NCBI GenBank assembly: GCA_964460115.1
Contig: CAYWPR010000010.1
Span: forward strand, 55,275-119,274
From: JAEUJZ01 sp964460115
GTDB taxonomy: Bacteria; Myxococcota_A; Polyangia; Palsa-1104; JAEUJZ01
DNA: 64,000 bases
Direction of reading: 5' to 3'
Shown: piece after piece, positions 26,178-34,667 of the stretch
Layout of the letters: each line of letters begins with the position of its first letter
Numbering within the stretch: the stretch's first letter is position 1
The notes under the pieces: model-generated
What the model saw: the letters and a program-made list of their open reading frames with translations, nothing else
Told to the model about the DNA's origin: nothing
Databases searched by the model: none
Position numbers and translations under genes: made by a program

Positions 26178-26328
26178 TCGATAAGTTTCGCGGCCAAGCA
26201 AGCAAAAATTCGCAGCATTGACCGATAAACAGTGATACATACCGCCCCGCCCTTACGGGGCCAAAGCGCTGCGATCAGATTCCTATCTTGCAGCGATATG
26301 AGATAGCCGATTTGACGCGACTACGGTC

Positions 26329-27747
26329 ATGATGAGTAACGCAACGGACGCCATGCATTCTGTCAGTGTTCTTGATTCCGAGCGGCGCGCCCTGACCATC
26401 GGTATACTTCTGACGGTCTTGGCATTTGCCACAGAGGGAATGGGCGTGGTGCCAGCTTTGCCGACGGCCGTGCGCGCGATGTCGGGACTGCGGTTTTTTG
26501 GCTGGGTTTTTTCTGCCTTCATGCTGGCCTGGGTGGTTGGTACTGTTGCGGCGGGACAGATGGCCGACAAATGGGGACCCTATCGGCCGATGGCTCTTGG
26601 CCTTTTGGCTTTTGCGGGAGGCTTACTACTTGCCGCCGCCTCTTTGGGAATGCGGCAATTTCTGGCGGCGCGGGTTCTGCAGGGACTAGGCGGCGGGGCG
26701 ATGGTCGCAGCCTCCTACGTCGCGATTGCACGCGGCTACACAGATGCACTACGCGCCCGCATGATGGCGCTGACCTCTAGCGCATGGATCGTGCCGGCGA
26801 TGGTGGCGCCGCTCGCATCGGGCATTGTGGCAGAACGGTTCGGCTGGCGCTGGGTTTTTGCCGGCATCGTTCCGATGCTGATGTTTGCCGCGGTTCTGGT
26901 GCTGCCGGCGCTTCGGCCCTTTGACCTGCAGCGTCCGGCGACGGCTCCCTCGCGAACGCCCGCCGCATTGCGCCTGGCAATCGGCATGGGACTTATACTT
27001 GGAGCCGTCGATTTGCGGACGATACGGCTGGAACTTAGTCTGCTAAGCGGTGCCGTGGGCGTCCTCCTCCTTTTTCCGGCGCTAAATAGCTTGCTGCCGC
27101 CCGGAACCCTGCGCGGAAAACGCGGTTTGCCAATGGGCCTAGGCCTGCGCGGACTGCTGGTCTTTGGCTTCTTTGGCAGCGAATCGTTTATCCCGCTGGC
27201 GGCCGGAGACCTGCGCAGCGTCAGTTCGGCGCGGGCCGGTCTGGCGCTGACCGCCGGAACCCTCGGCTGGATTGTGGCTTCCTGGGTACAAGAACGGCTG
27301 GATATGCAGGGCGGCAGTGAGGGGCGCACCGCGCGCCTGCGCAGCGGTTTTGGCATCCTTACGGTGGGCATCGTCCTCATGGCGATTACTCTCCTTAGCA
27401 ATCTGCCGTTTCTGCTTTTGCCAATCGGCTGGGCCATCGCCGGATTTGGCATCGGCCTTTCCCACAACACCGGAACGCTGCTGTGCATGGCCGCCGCCCC
27501 CTCTGGTCAAGAGGGCGAAGTCTCCGGCCAGTTGCAGCTTATCGACGCCCTGGGCACAGCCGCCGGAGCCGGCGCCGGCGGAGCACTTTTGACGCTGGTC
27601 GGCCAGTTTGGCCTGTCTGAACGTTTTTTGTACGCCGTGTTCTTTCTCTGTACGAGCCTCGTCCCGCTTTGCGGGGCCCTCTTGGCCGCCCGGGCCGCGG
27701 TCCTGCCCGCTGCGAAACCTGCCAAGTCGACTTCAGAACAGACTTGA
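26329..27747 (+). CDS. MFS transporter, drug-exporter type
   Basis: A 472-residue major facilitator with about 12-14 hydrophobic helices. The conserved loop 2-3 motif appears as GQMADKWGPYRPMALGLLAF. The helix 4 region GRVLQGLGGG-like (ARVLQGLGGGAMVAASYVAI) and motif C-like glycines (VAPLASGIVAERFGWRWVFA) point to the DHA/drug-proton antiporter branch. The C-terminal half retains AGFGIGLSHNTGTLL and a proline-rich start of helix 9. The substrate is unknown. The outer-membrane-type protein starts 49 bp downstream. Confidence 0.85.
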   Translation: MMSNATDAMHSVSVLDSERRALTIGILLTVLAFATEGMGVVPALPTAVRAMSGLRFFGWVFSAFMLAWVVGTVAAGQMADKWGPYRPMALGLLAFAGGLLLAAASLGMRQFLAARVLQGLGGGAMVAASYVAIARGYTDALRARMMALTSSAWIVPAMVAPLASGIVAERFGWRWVFAGIVPMLMFAAVLVLPALRPFDLQRPATAPSRTPAALRLAIGMGLILGAVDLRTIRLELSLLSGAVGVLLLFPALNSLLPPGTLRGKRGLPMGLGLRGLLVFGFFGSESFIPLAAGDLRSVSSARAGLALTAGTLGWIVASWVQERLDMQGGSEGRTARLRSGFGILTVGIVLMAITLLSNLPFLLLPIGWAIAGFGIGLSHNTGTLLCMAAAPSGQEGEVSGQLQLIDALGTAAGAGAGGALLTLVGQFGLSERFLYAVFFLCTSLVPLCGALLAARAAVLPAAKPAKSTSEQT

Positions 27748-27796
27748 GCGATGTACAAAAATTGTCTTGTACGTCGAAATTGGCATGATCGGCGGC

Positions 27797-28624
27797 ATGC
27801 TGAAATCGCGACATCGGATGGCGGCTCATTGCCGAATTGTCCTTGCTCTGACGCTGCTCGGCCTGCCCCAGTTCGCCTGGGCGCAAACCGAAACACCTCC
27901 CGCAGCTACCGCCAAACCTCTGGAAATGCCCCTGGAAATTCAGCCGCCGCTACCGGCGCCGCCGATGTATCCACAAGCGGCACAGCCGATGTATCCACAA
28001 GTGGCACAGCCGCAAGATGCACCGGCCCCGCCGAGTACTTTGGATAGCGCCGCGCAACCCCCGCCGCCTTCTAAACCCATCTCGGGTTTTGACTTTATCG
28101 TTCCCAGAGCCTTCGGTCTGACCGCTGGCTGGAGCTACACCCCGACCAATCATCTGCCGCTATCGGCCGATCCCCATGCGCTGACCCCGCAGGGAGTAAA
28201 CGTCGACGCTGCCCTAATGTGGAAAGTGCGTGGCCTCGACGGCATTCGCTGGCCTGCCTGGGTGGGCTTCATGCTCGGCTTTTTTTACTATTTTGGCTCT
28301 AGCGACATCAAAGACAGCGTCGGATTCGACTATGGCATCTACGTGAAGCACAGCGTTTTTCCCGGTCATCGGCTGCGGCTGTTTGTGGGCTATGGACTTG
28401 GCGCCGCGCAAGTCTGGATACGCGGCATAGACGGTCGCGGCATCGGCGCCTTTACGCGGCTTAGTGCCGGAACTGACATCCATCTAACGCGCTGGCTGCA
28501 AATGACCGTGGAGTTTTCTTATCGGTTCTTTGATCTGCCGAGCTTCAAACTGCAAAATACCGACAGCGGAGGCTATGATTTTCAAACCCTTAGTCTTCTC
28601 GCTGGCTTCTTTTTTGGCCGCTGA
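27797..28624 (+). CDS. Predicted outer-membrane beta-barrel-type protein with Pro-rich N-terminal linker
   Basis: A 275-residue exported protein. The signal peptide has the core CRIVLALTLLGLPQFAWA with cleavage before Gln. A Pro/Ala-rich linker follows, with a duplicated octapeptide (PMYPQAAQ, PMYPQVAQ). The C-terminal 180 residues are alternating amphipathic strands rich in Tyr/Phe/Gly (GFMLGFFYYFGSSD, YGIYVKHSVFPGHRLRLFVG, WLQMTVEFSYRFFDL) and end in GFFFGR. An aromatic-Arg end of this type is typical of beta-barrels. The longest ORF starts at 27608 inside the MFS gene; ATG 27797 begins the signal peptide. Function unknown. Confidence 0.65.
   Translation: MLKSRHRMAAHCRIVLALTLLGLPQFAWAQTETPPAATAKPLEMPLEIQPPLPAPPMYPQAAQPMYPQVAQPQDAPAPPSTLDSAAQPPPPSKPISGFDFIVPRAFGLTAGWSYTPTNHLPLSADPHALTPQGVNVDAALMWKVRGLDGIRWPAWVGFMLGFFYYFGSSDIKDSVGFDYGIYVKHSVFPGHRLRLFVGYGLGAAQVWIRGIDGRGIGAFTRLSAGTDIHLTRWLQMTVEFSYRFFDLPSFKLQNTDSGGYDFQTLSLLAGFFFGR
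27962..28009 (+). repeat. 24-bp in-frame tandem duplication
   Basis: Two adjacent 24-bp units differ at one base (CCACAAGCGG versus CCACAAGTGG) and encode PMYPQAAQ then PMYPQVAQ in the linker of the outer-membrane-type protein. Recent slippage or duplication is the likely origin. Confidence 0.85.
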
Positions 28625-28642
28625 TGCCGAGGATAAGGGCTT

Positions 28643-29560
28643 TTAGGGATTCGCGCTGTTTTGCAGGCGCGCGGCCCGAGCGGTATTGCTTAGCAGCATG
28701 GCGATGGTCAGCGGCCCGACTCCACCGGGAACCGGAGTGATTGCTCGAGCGCGAGTGCGGGCCACCGCAAATTCCACATCGCCGACCAATTTGCCATCGG
28801 CCAGGCGGTTTATGCCCACATCGATGACCGTGGCGCCAGATTTGATCCATTCGCCACGAATCGCCTCTGGACGGCCGAGCGCGGCAACGACGATGTCCGC
28901 CCGTTGCACATGCGCCGCCAGATTGATCGTACGCGAATGACACAGCGTGACCGTGGCATCCGCTTGCAAAAGCAGCGCGGCCATCGGCTTGCCCACTAGG
29001 TTCGAACGCCCGATAATCACCGCCTCGGCTCCGAGCAGCGGTGTTCTGGCGGCCTGAAGCAGCCGCATAATGCCAAGCGGAGTACAAGGAACAAAGCGCG
29101 GCTGCCCCAGCCATAGATGGCCCACATTGTCCTGTAGCAGTCCATCCACGTCTTTTTTGGGGTCTAGCGTGGCCAGGATGCGATCGGCGGGCAAACCTGC
29201 AGGCAAAGGCAACTGCACAAGCACACCGTGAACTCGCGAATCTTGGTTCAAGCGCTTGATAAGAGCTATCAGTTCATCCGCCGAGGTGCTTGCCGGCAAA
29301 TGGAAATCAAAAATGGCAATGCCTACTTCTTGCGCCGCGCGGGTTTTGCTACGCACGTAGATTTGCGAGGCTGGATCGTCGCCCACAAGGACCACAGCCA
29401 GTCCCGGCGGCTGCACGGCGCCCTGCGCCAACTGCGCCGCGATGTCCGCAGCCACTTCGGCACGCACGCTTTGGGCCAAGGCTCGCCCATCCAAAATTCG
29501 CGCTTCGCAATGTGCCCCAGCGCCCGGGGCCAATTCAGACGTCGTCATCTCATCGGCCAT
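28643..29560 (-). CDS. folD: Bifunctional methylenetetrahydrofolate dehydrogenase/cyclohydrolase FolD
   Basis: A 305-residue FolD with the signatures LAVVLVGDDPASQIYVRSKT (the catalytic Tyr and the Lys two positions on), GVLVQLPLPAGL, then DPKKDVDGL, the NADP-site VIIGRSNLVGKPMAALLLQ and TPVPGGVGPLTIAMLL. It interconverts 5,10-methylene-, methenyl- and 10-formyl-tetrahydrofolate. The ORF runs back to a TTG at 29584, but ATG 29560 avoids overlap with the lipoprotein stop at 29568. An N-terminal extension of about 20 residues relative to E. coli FolD remains. It is read seven bases after the lipoprotein gene. Confidence 0.95.
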   Translation of the reverse strand: MADEMTTSELAPGAGAHCEARILDGRALAQSVRAEVAADIAAQLAQGAVQPPGLAVVLVGDDPASQIYVRSKTRAAQEVGIAIFDFHLPASTSADELIALIKRLNQDSRVHGVLVQLPLPAGLPADRILATLDPKKDVDGLLQDNVGHLWLGQPRFVPCTPLGIMRLLQAARTPLLGAEAVIIGRSNLVGKPMAALLLQADATVTLCHSRTINLAAHVQRADIVVAALGRPEAIRGEWIKSGATVIDVGINRLADGKLVGDVEFAVARTRARAITPVPGGVGPLTIAMLLSNTARAARLQNSANP

Positions 29561-29567
29561 TTTTTCA

Positions 29568-29918
29568 CTAATTTCGGCAATCAATTAGGCTGGAGGCGCG
29601 CCGCGCCACACACTTTGTAGGGAAAAATATGTAGTTCAGGGCCGTCCCCCCACAGCAAACACGCCACACGGTTTCGCGCTCGTTTTGGGGGTAGGCAGTG
29701 ACTTCATAAGGCTCGCAGCTTTTGCCAAACTGCTGAAATTCGGCAATTGCTGCCTTGCGCACGATGTCATCGGCGCGACCGGCTTGGGCGCAGCCACTTT
29801 CTAAAAGCGCGGTGTCGGGCTGGCGTTCCTCGCCGGTTTCGCCGGCGCACGCAATAACCCCCAAAAGGGGCAGCGCGAACGCCAGGCATAAAATTGGAAA
29901 CTTCAAGGCCATCTTCAA
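29568..29918 (-). CDS. Small putative lipoprotein with cysteine-rich domain
   Basis: A protein of about 116 residues with the lipoprotein signal PILCLAFALPLLGVIAC. The mature part has an even set of cysteines (SGCAQAGRAD, GKSCEPYEV, WRVCCGGTALNY, TKCVARR, LIDCRN), suggesting disulfides in the periplasm. A TTG at 29918 with GGAGG seven bases upstream is preferred; the ATG at 29912 is 13 bases from that site. No known family recognised. It precedes folD by seven bases and is divergent from the 29933 gene. Confidence 0.6.
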   Translation of the reverse strand: MKMALKFPILCLAFALPLLGVIACAGETGEERQPDTALLESGCAQAGRADDIVRKAAIAEFQQFGKSCEPYEVTAYPQNERETVWRVCCGGTALNYIFFPTKCVARRASSLIDCRN

Positions 29919-29932
29919 GATCGATCCTCCGA

Positions 29933-30469
29933 ATGAATGGTACACTGATCTGGATGCAGACGGGATTGACGGTTGCCTTCGATTGCCCCCCGGGCTGGAA
30001 TAGCTCAGCGGGTGAAAATGAAGAAAGCGGTTCAGTACGCCTGGTCCCGCCGGGCGAACTCGATGCATGTCTTATCGTCGGTACACGACCGCTTTTTCAT
30101 ACGCCGGGCAAAGCGCTGGCGCCAGAAACGGTGGTCGATGAGGTTCTGGCGCTACAGCCTCTATTTCGCGTCGTTCGGCGGTCGCCTCCTGAACAATTGC
30201 AATCCATGCATGGCCGACTTTATCTAGTCCGTATCGTCGGCTGGCATGGAGAGCCTAAAATCGCCACAGGCCAGCTTGTCACAGTATTTCTTCCTCAAGA
30301 CAGCGCCTCGGGATCGCGCGCCGCCGTTTCGGTATTTTTGTGGTACACGGAAAAGGCGGGTCGAAAGTATGCGCCCCAGGCCATGTCTTTGTTTCGTAGC
30401 ATGCGTGTCGTCGCGACCTCGCAGCAAAGCTGGCCGCCGTCGGATGTATTACAGCAGTATTCGGAATAG
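29933..30469 (+). CDS. Hypothetical protein
   Basis: A soluble protein of about 178 residues, not recognised. It reads as an alternating strand-rich fold: GLTVAFDCPPGWNSSAGENE, VRLVPPGELDACLIVGTRPL, then LYLVRIVGWHGEPKIATGQL, VTVFLPQD and AAVSVFLWYTEKAGRKYAP. It ends with a helix containing LFRSMR. This layout recalls PsbP-like or DUF1795-like proteins, whose end often reads FxSIR, but that is only a resemblance. The start is uncertain: ATG 29933 or 29954; no good Shine-Dalgarno is seen for either. It is convergent with the M13 peptidase. Confidence 0.45.
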   Translation: MNGTLIWMQTGLTVAFDCPPGWNSSAGENEESGSVRLVPPGELDACLIVGTRPLFHTPGKALAPETVVDEVLALQPLFRVVRRSPPEQLQSMHGRLYLVRIVGWHGEPKIATGQLVTVFLPQDSASGSRAAVSVFLWYTEKAGRKYAPQAMSLFRSMRVVATSQQSWPPSDVLQQYSE

Positions 30470-30517
30470 CGCCAAGCCCGCGCGACACCGCGCCAAGTAA
30501 ACTAGCGACCGCAGGAA

Positions 30518-32590
30518 TTACCACACCCGTACGCGATCTTTGGGGGAAAGATACAGCGTTTGTCCGGGCTTCACATCGAAAGCGGGATACCAGGCATCCA
30601 GGTTGCGTACGGTCTCGCCTCGATATTTCTCGGGCGCGTGGGCATCGGTGATGATCTGCTTGCGCAGCGCCGGCTCGCGAATCTTGCCCCGCCATGCTCG
30701 ATTGTAGGCCAAAAAGAACTGCTGCTCGCCGTTTAGGCCCTGCACCGCCGGAGCCGGCTTTTTGCCTAAAGACTGCAGCCAGGCATCGTGCGTTGCTGAC
30801 AGTCCTGCCAAGTCGGCCAAATTTTCGCTCAAGGTCAGCTTGCCATTGACGTGCAGGCCCGGTAGCGGCTGATAGGCGTTATACTGCGCCACAAGCTGCG
30901 CGCCGGCTGCCTCGAAATGCCGACGATCCGCATCGGTCCACCAATCGGTAAGCTGTCCGTTGGCGCCAAACTGTGCCCCCTGATCGTCAAAGCTGTGGCT
31001 AATTTCGTGACCGATAATGGACCCGATGGCGCCATAGTTTGCGGCGGCGGGGGCCTTCGGATCAAAAAACGGAGGACGCAGAATGGCAGCGGGAAAATTC
31101 AGCGCCTGCTGCACCGGCAAATTCAGCGCATTGACGGTCTGCGGCGTCATGGCCCAATCGGTCGAATCCGCGGGCTTGCGCAGTTTCGCAAGCTCGTGCT
31201 TATACGCAAAAAGCTCGGCCCGCTCGGCATTGCCCACTGCATCGCCAGGCGTCACTTGCAAGGTCGTATAGTCAATCCAGTGCTCGGGATATCCAACGCC
31301 CACATATAAAGTGGCCAGCTTGGCTTTGGCTTTGAGCTTGGTCGCGCGCGACATCCAATCGAGCTTGTCGATGCGCTGCGCAAAAGCGACGCGAATGTTT
31401 TTGACCATCGCCTCGACCTGGGCCTTAAACGCGGGGGGAAAGTACTTCTTTACGTAGAGCTGTCCCACAGCGTCGCCCAAAGCGTCGTTGGTGGCGCCGA
31501 TGCCGCGCTTAAAGCGCGCCGCAAGCTGCGGCGTGCCCGACAAAGTCTTGCCATAAAAAGCGAAGTGTTCTTCGACAAAGGCCTGAGGCAAAAAATCGCT
31601 GCGCTGTTCAATGGCGTGAAACGCCAAAAAGTCCCGCCAGGTGCCAAGCGGCTCGCTTTTGGTCAGTGCCGAAAGGTCGCGGATGGTGCGCGGATGCCAG
31701 ACGATCAGCAATTCTTCCGAGGCGATTTCCGCCGCGCGAAAAAATGTTTCCCATTCCAGACCCGGGGCCCGTTTGGCAAATTCAGTACGCTTCCAGGGGT
31801 TATTGGCTTTGCGCACGTCCTGAGATTCGGCGCGGTCTGTGTGCAACTCGGCAATCTTCATTTCCAGCGCCATGATGCGCGCCGCCTTGGCCTTTTCATC
31901 GGCAATGCCCGCCAAGCGCAATACGTTGGCAATATGCGTCTCATATTTGGCGCGGAGCTCCGCCATATTCGAGGAATTGCTCAGATAGTATTCGCGATCC
32001 GGCAGGCCGAGCCCCCCCTGTAACAGATACACAACGCAGCGGCGCGGGTCGTTTAGATTCGGCGCCACCCAGGCGCCAAAAAGCCGCTCGGTATGAAACT
32101 CGGTACTGTTTAGCGGATCGACATCGGTGCGCAAGTCCTCGCCCAGCACGCGTGCCAGCGCTGTGTGATCTTGAATTTGCGCGATGCGCAAAAGCGCCGG
32201 CTGTAGCGGTGCGGTTCCCTGCGACTCAATGTTGGCGGTGTTGAGAAAAGTTGTGTAGTAGTCGCTGATTTTGCGCTCCAGCGATTCGGGCGGCGCATTT
32301 TGCGCGACCGTTTCCTCTATCAATGTCTTGGTGCGGTAGGTGGTTTCTTCGGCAAGCTCGTAAAATGTCCCCCACCCCGCTTTATCGGGCGGAATATCGG
32401 TGGACTTTAGCCATTTGCCATTGACGTAGTCGAAAAAATCATCGCCGGGAGCCACGGACTTGTCGATGCCAGTCAGGTCGAGGCCCTGATGAAAAGCCGC
32501 CGGAGCCACCGGCTGGGCTGCTGCGTTGAATTCGCAAAACAGCCAAGCGCCAACCAGAAACGAAGCGCGAAGCGAGCCGAGAGCTGTCAT
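30518..32590 (-). CDS. M13 family zinc metallopeptidase (neprilysin/PepO-like)
   Basis: A 690-residue exported endopeptidase. The signal peptide is followed by the M13 start (GDDFFDYVNGKWLKSTDIP). The zinc site is IIGHEISHSFDDQGAQF, with the third ligand in LSENLADLAGL. The substrate-binding NAYQPLPGLHVNG region (the NAYY site of PepO) follows, and the protein ends DRVRVW, the conserved family C-terminus. The expected catalytic residues are all present. The ORF extends to 32650; ATG 32590 begins a plausible signal peptide ending AAAQ. The phytoene synthase gene lies 52 bp upstream on the same strand. Confidence 0.93.
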   Translation of the reverse strand: MTALGSLRASFLVGAWLFCEFNAAAQPVAPAAFHQGLDLTGIDKSVAPGDDFFDYVNGKWLKSTDIPPDKAGWGTFYELAEETTYRTKTLIEETVAQNAPPESLERKISDYYTTFLNTANIESQGTAPLQPALLRIAQIQDHTALARVLGEDLRTDVDPLNSTEFHTERLFGAWVAPNLNDPRRCVVYLLQGGLGLPDREYYLSNSSNMAELRAKYETHIANVLRLAGIADEKAKAARIMALEMKIAELHTDRAESQDVRKANNPWKRTEFAKRAPGLEWETFFRAAEIASEELLIVWHPRTIRDLSALTKSEPLGTWRDFLAFHAIEQRSDFLPQAFVEEHFAFYGKTLSGTPQLAARFKRGIGATNDALGDAVGQLYVKKYFPPAFKAQVEAMVKNIRVAFAQRIDKLDWMSRATKLKAKAKLATLYVGVGYPEHWIDYTTLQVTPGDAVGNAERAELFAYKHELAKLRKPADSTDWAMTPQTVNALNLPVQQALNFPAAILRPPFFDPKAPAAANYGAIGSIIGHEISHSFDDQGAQFGANGQLTDWWTDADRRHFEAAGAQLVAQYNAYQPLPGLHVNGKLTLSENLADLAGLSATHDAWLQSLGKKPAPAVQGLNGEQQFFLAYNRAWRGKIREPALRKQIITDAHAPEKYRGETVRNLDAWYPAFDVKPGQTLYLSPKDRVRVW

Positions 32591-32642
32591 GTTCCACATG
32601 GGCCAAACATCATTCAGATTGACCCGCATTTCAAGCCAGACG

Positions 32643-33764
32643 CTATTCAAGAATGCCTACCTCTTGACAGTAACGTCGCAGCAGCGCATCGGCCGGGCCG
32701 CTGGTATGTCGTGCAGGCAGTCGGCGGTGAGGTGAAAATAGTCCGACACCAAAAACGTGAAGCAAGCGCCAAAGCTTGCCCGCTAGCGAAATTCGCGCCC
32801 GTCGGCGCAGCGGATCGTATTGCGCAGCGGCCAGGCGTTCTCCGATGCCTCGATAAATCGATTCGGCGGCGCCAATGCCCAGCCAGGCGGCTTTGGGCAG
32901 CATGGCAATGCCTTGGCGCGCTGCGCGATAGTGCAAAGCCGCGCGCTCTAGAACCTCTGCAACGGCGCGGCGCAAAGGCAAGGGGGCCGTCGGCAGCTTG
33001 GCGCAAATTTCTAAGACAGCATCGCGGTGCAAACCAAAACGGTGTAGCAATTCGTCGGGCAAATACACCCGTCCGCGAAGGCCATCCTCGCCGATATCGC
33101 GAGCAATATTTGTAAGCTGCATAGCCACGCCCAAATCACAGGCACGCAGATACACTTCAGCGCGCCGCTCGACCGGCATGCGATGGCCCATGACAAAGGT
33201 CATCATCAATCCCACCGTCGCCGCGACATGAAAGCAATACGTCAAAAGCTCGTCCCAGGAAGTGTAGCGGACGTCGCAGGCATCCATCTTCATGCCCAAA
33301 AGCAGGTGTTCCGGAATGGCCCGAGGCAAGCCGGTGTTTTGCACCACAGCATAAAAAGCTCGATCAATCGCGTCGGTCGTACCGTCTGCAAGCTGTCCGT
33401 CGTAGAGCTGCTCCAGACGCTTTTGTAAGGATTCTAGGCGTTGCAAAAGGACTGCAGCTTCGGCAGGCGCGCTCGAGATTCTGCCGTCTCCGCCGTTGTC
33501 TCCATCGACGCTGTCGTCGGCCTTTCGGCAAAAAGCATAAAGCGCCCAGGACTGATGACGCCACGGTCGCGGCAATAGCAACGACGAAAAATAAAAACTC
33601 TTCGAATGGCGCCGAATAAACGCGCGGCACTGTTGCAAGTCGGCCTGGCAAATAAGCGGTCCGACCAAACTGGATCCCATGCCATGGGAAAGATTGTGAG
33701 CATGTACCAAAGCCGCCTGCGCGACGGGCTGGGAACTGGCGGATGTCGAGGCGCTGCGCTGCAT
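32643..33764 (-). CDS. Phytoene/squalene synthase family protein
   Basis: A 373-residue trans-isoprenyl diphosphate head-to-head synthase. The first aspartate motif is in ALYAFCRKADDSVD near residue 87 and the second in QLTNIARDIGEDGLRGRVYL near residue 230. SFYFSSLLLP at the N-terminus and YRAARQGIAMLPKAAW near 280 also fit CrtB. It would couple two GGPP to phytoene (or two FPP for a squalene-type member). No desaturase gene is adjacent. Start choice is uncertain (ATG 33788, 33764, 33680). Only about 50 bp separates it from the divergent CinA-type gene. Confidence 0.87.
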   Translation of the reverse strand: MQRSASTSASSQPVAQAALVHAHNLSHGMGSSLVGPLICQADLQQCRAFIRRHSKSFYFSSLLLPRPWRHQSWALYAFCRKADDSVDGDNGGDGRISSAPAEAAVLLQRLESLQKRLEQLYDGQLADGTTDAIDRAFYAVVQNTGLPRAIPEHLLLGMKMDACDVRYTSWDELLTYCFHVAATVGLMMTFVMGHRMPVERRAEVYLRACDLGVAMQLTNIARDIGEDGLRGRVYLPDELLHRFGLHRDAVLEICAKLPTAPLPLRRAVAEVLERAALHYRAARQGIAMLPKAAWLGIGAAESIYRGIGERLAAAQYDPLRRRARISLAGKLWRLLHVFGVGLFSPHRRLPARHTSGPADALLRRYCQEVGILE

Positions 33765-33814
33765 GCAAACTGCATAGCATAGCCGCAATCGGCCTTGGCT
33801 GTTATCCTGCCGAC

Positions 33815-34555
33815 ATGGTCAGCGCTGGCCTCATCGTCATTGGAGATGAAATTCTTTCGGGCAAGACCGCCGACACCAATACTCCGTTTTTGATCGCCGA
33901 GCTGCGCGAACTCGGTGTTTCCTTGGTGGAAATCGCCGTTATCGCCGATGACGTTGCCGGGATCGGCGAAACCGTGCGGCGTTTTGCCGAGCGCTACACG
34001 CACGTGTTCACCTCGGGCGGAGTCGGTCCTACGCACGATGACCTGACCATCGCTGGCGTAGCGCGGGCTTTTGATGTGCCGATGCAGCGCAATAAAGAGC
34101 TCGAAAGCTGGCTGCTCGACTACTACAATTCGCGTCTGCCAACCGCCGTGGAGCGCAATTTGCGCATGGCCGATATGCCGGTCGGCATCGCGCTGATTCA
34201 AAGTCCCGAGCTGCGCTGGCCGGTCCTGCAGATGCGCAATGTGTACATTCTGCCCGGCATTCCCGAAGTTTTCCGTCGCAAATTCATCGCCATTCGCGAG
34301 CGCTTTCGCGACACCCCCTTTTATCTGCGCCAGGTCTTTGTGCGTAGCGAAGAAGCCGAAATCGCCCGCCATCTCGATCAAATTGCGCAAAGCCATTTCG
34401 ATGTTGCACTCGGCAGTTATCCATTGCTGATGCCAGCCGCAGACGGACACTGCGTCAAAATCACGTTGGAAGGCAAAGACCAAGCCGCCGTCGAGCGGGC
34501 GACGGCCGAGCTGTGCGCATTGCTAGGCGAATCAACCATCGTTCGCCGCGCCTGA
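33815..34555 (+). CDS. CinA N-terminal (MoaB/MogA-like) domain protein
   Basis: A 246-residue protein consisting of the molybdopterin-binding-like domain of CinA. It has SAGLIVIGDEILSGKTADTN at the start, VFTSGGVGPTHDDLTIAGVA near residue 65 and an ILPGIPEVFRRKF segment near 148. The C-terminal nicotinamide-nucleotide amidase domain of bacterial CinA is absent, so it belongs to the short form found alone in many bacteria. Short forms have been linked to nucleotide or FAD pyrophosphatase activity, but this is not certain here. ATG 33815 is chosen by family N-terminus; the ORF extends to 33743 into the divergent gene. Confidence 0.88.
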   Translation: MVSAGLIVIGDEILSGKTADTNTPFLIAELRELGVSLVEIAVIADDVAGIGETVRRFAERYTHVFTSGGVGPTHDDLTIAGVARAFDVPMQRNKELESWLLDYYNSRLPTAVERNLRMADMPVGIALIQSPELRWPVLQMRNVYILPGIPEVFRRKFIAIRERFRDTPFYLRQVFVRSEEAEIARHLDQIAQSHFDVALGSYPLLMPAADGHCVKITLEGKDQAAVERATAELCALLGESTIVRRA

Positions 34556-34565
34556 AAATTCCTCT

Positions 34566-34606
34566 TTGTCAATTTTACCGTCGCCAGACTATTAAGAATT
34601 GGCGAC
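34566..34606 (+). promoter_or_regulatory. Candidate promoter and dyad upstream of the M36 peptidase
   Basis: TTGTCA (34566-34571) and TATTAA (34590-34595) are separated by 18 bases. The -10 box lies in the loop of a perfect dyad GTCGCCA (34580-34586) / TGGCGAC (34600-34606). An operator over the promoter, or a weak terminator for the CinA-type gene, would both fit. The M36 start has GGAGGTGATCT before its ATG, an exceptionally strong ribosome binding site. Confidence 0.4.
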
Positions 34607-34667
34607 AGCCCTTTACGTCAAGGATGGGCGCTGCTAAGCACTTACCGCTTTACTGCGGAGGTGATCT

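Noticed and set aside
29990..30030. tRNA-like D-arm sequence (TAGCTCAGCGGGT)
   Set aside because: No acceptor, anticodon or T arm can be folded around it and it lies inside a plausible coding frame.
33434..34483. 349-codon minus-strand frame opposite the CinA-type gene
   Set aside because: Antisense shadow; it merges with the phytoene synthase region in a different frame and has no domain.
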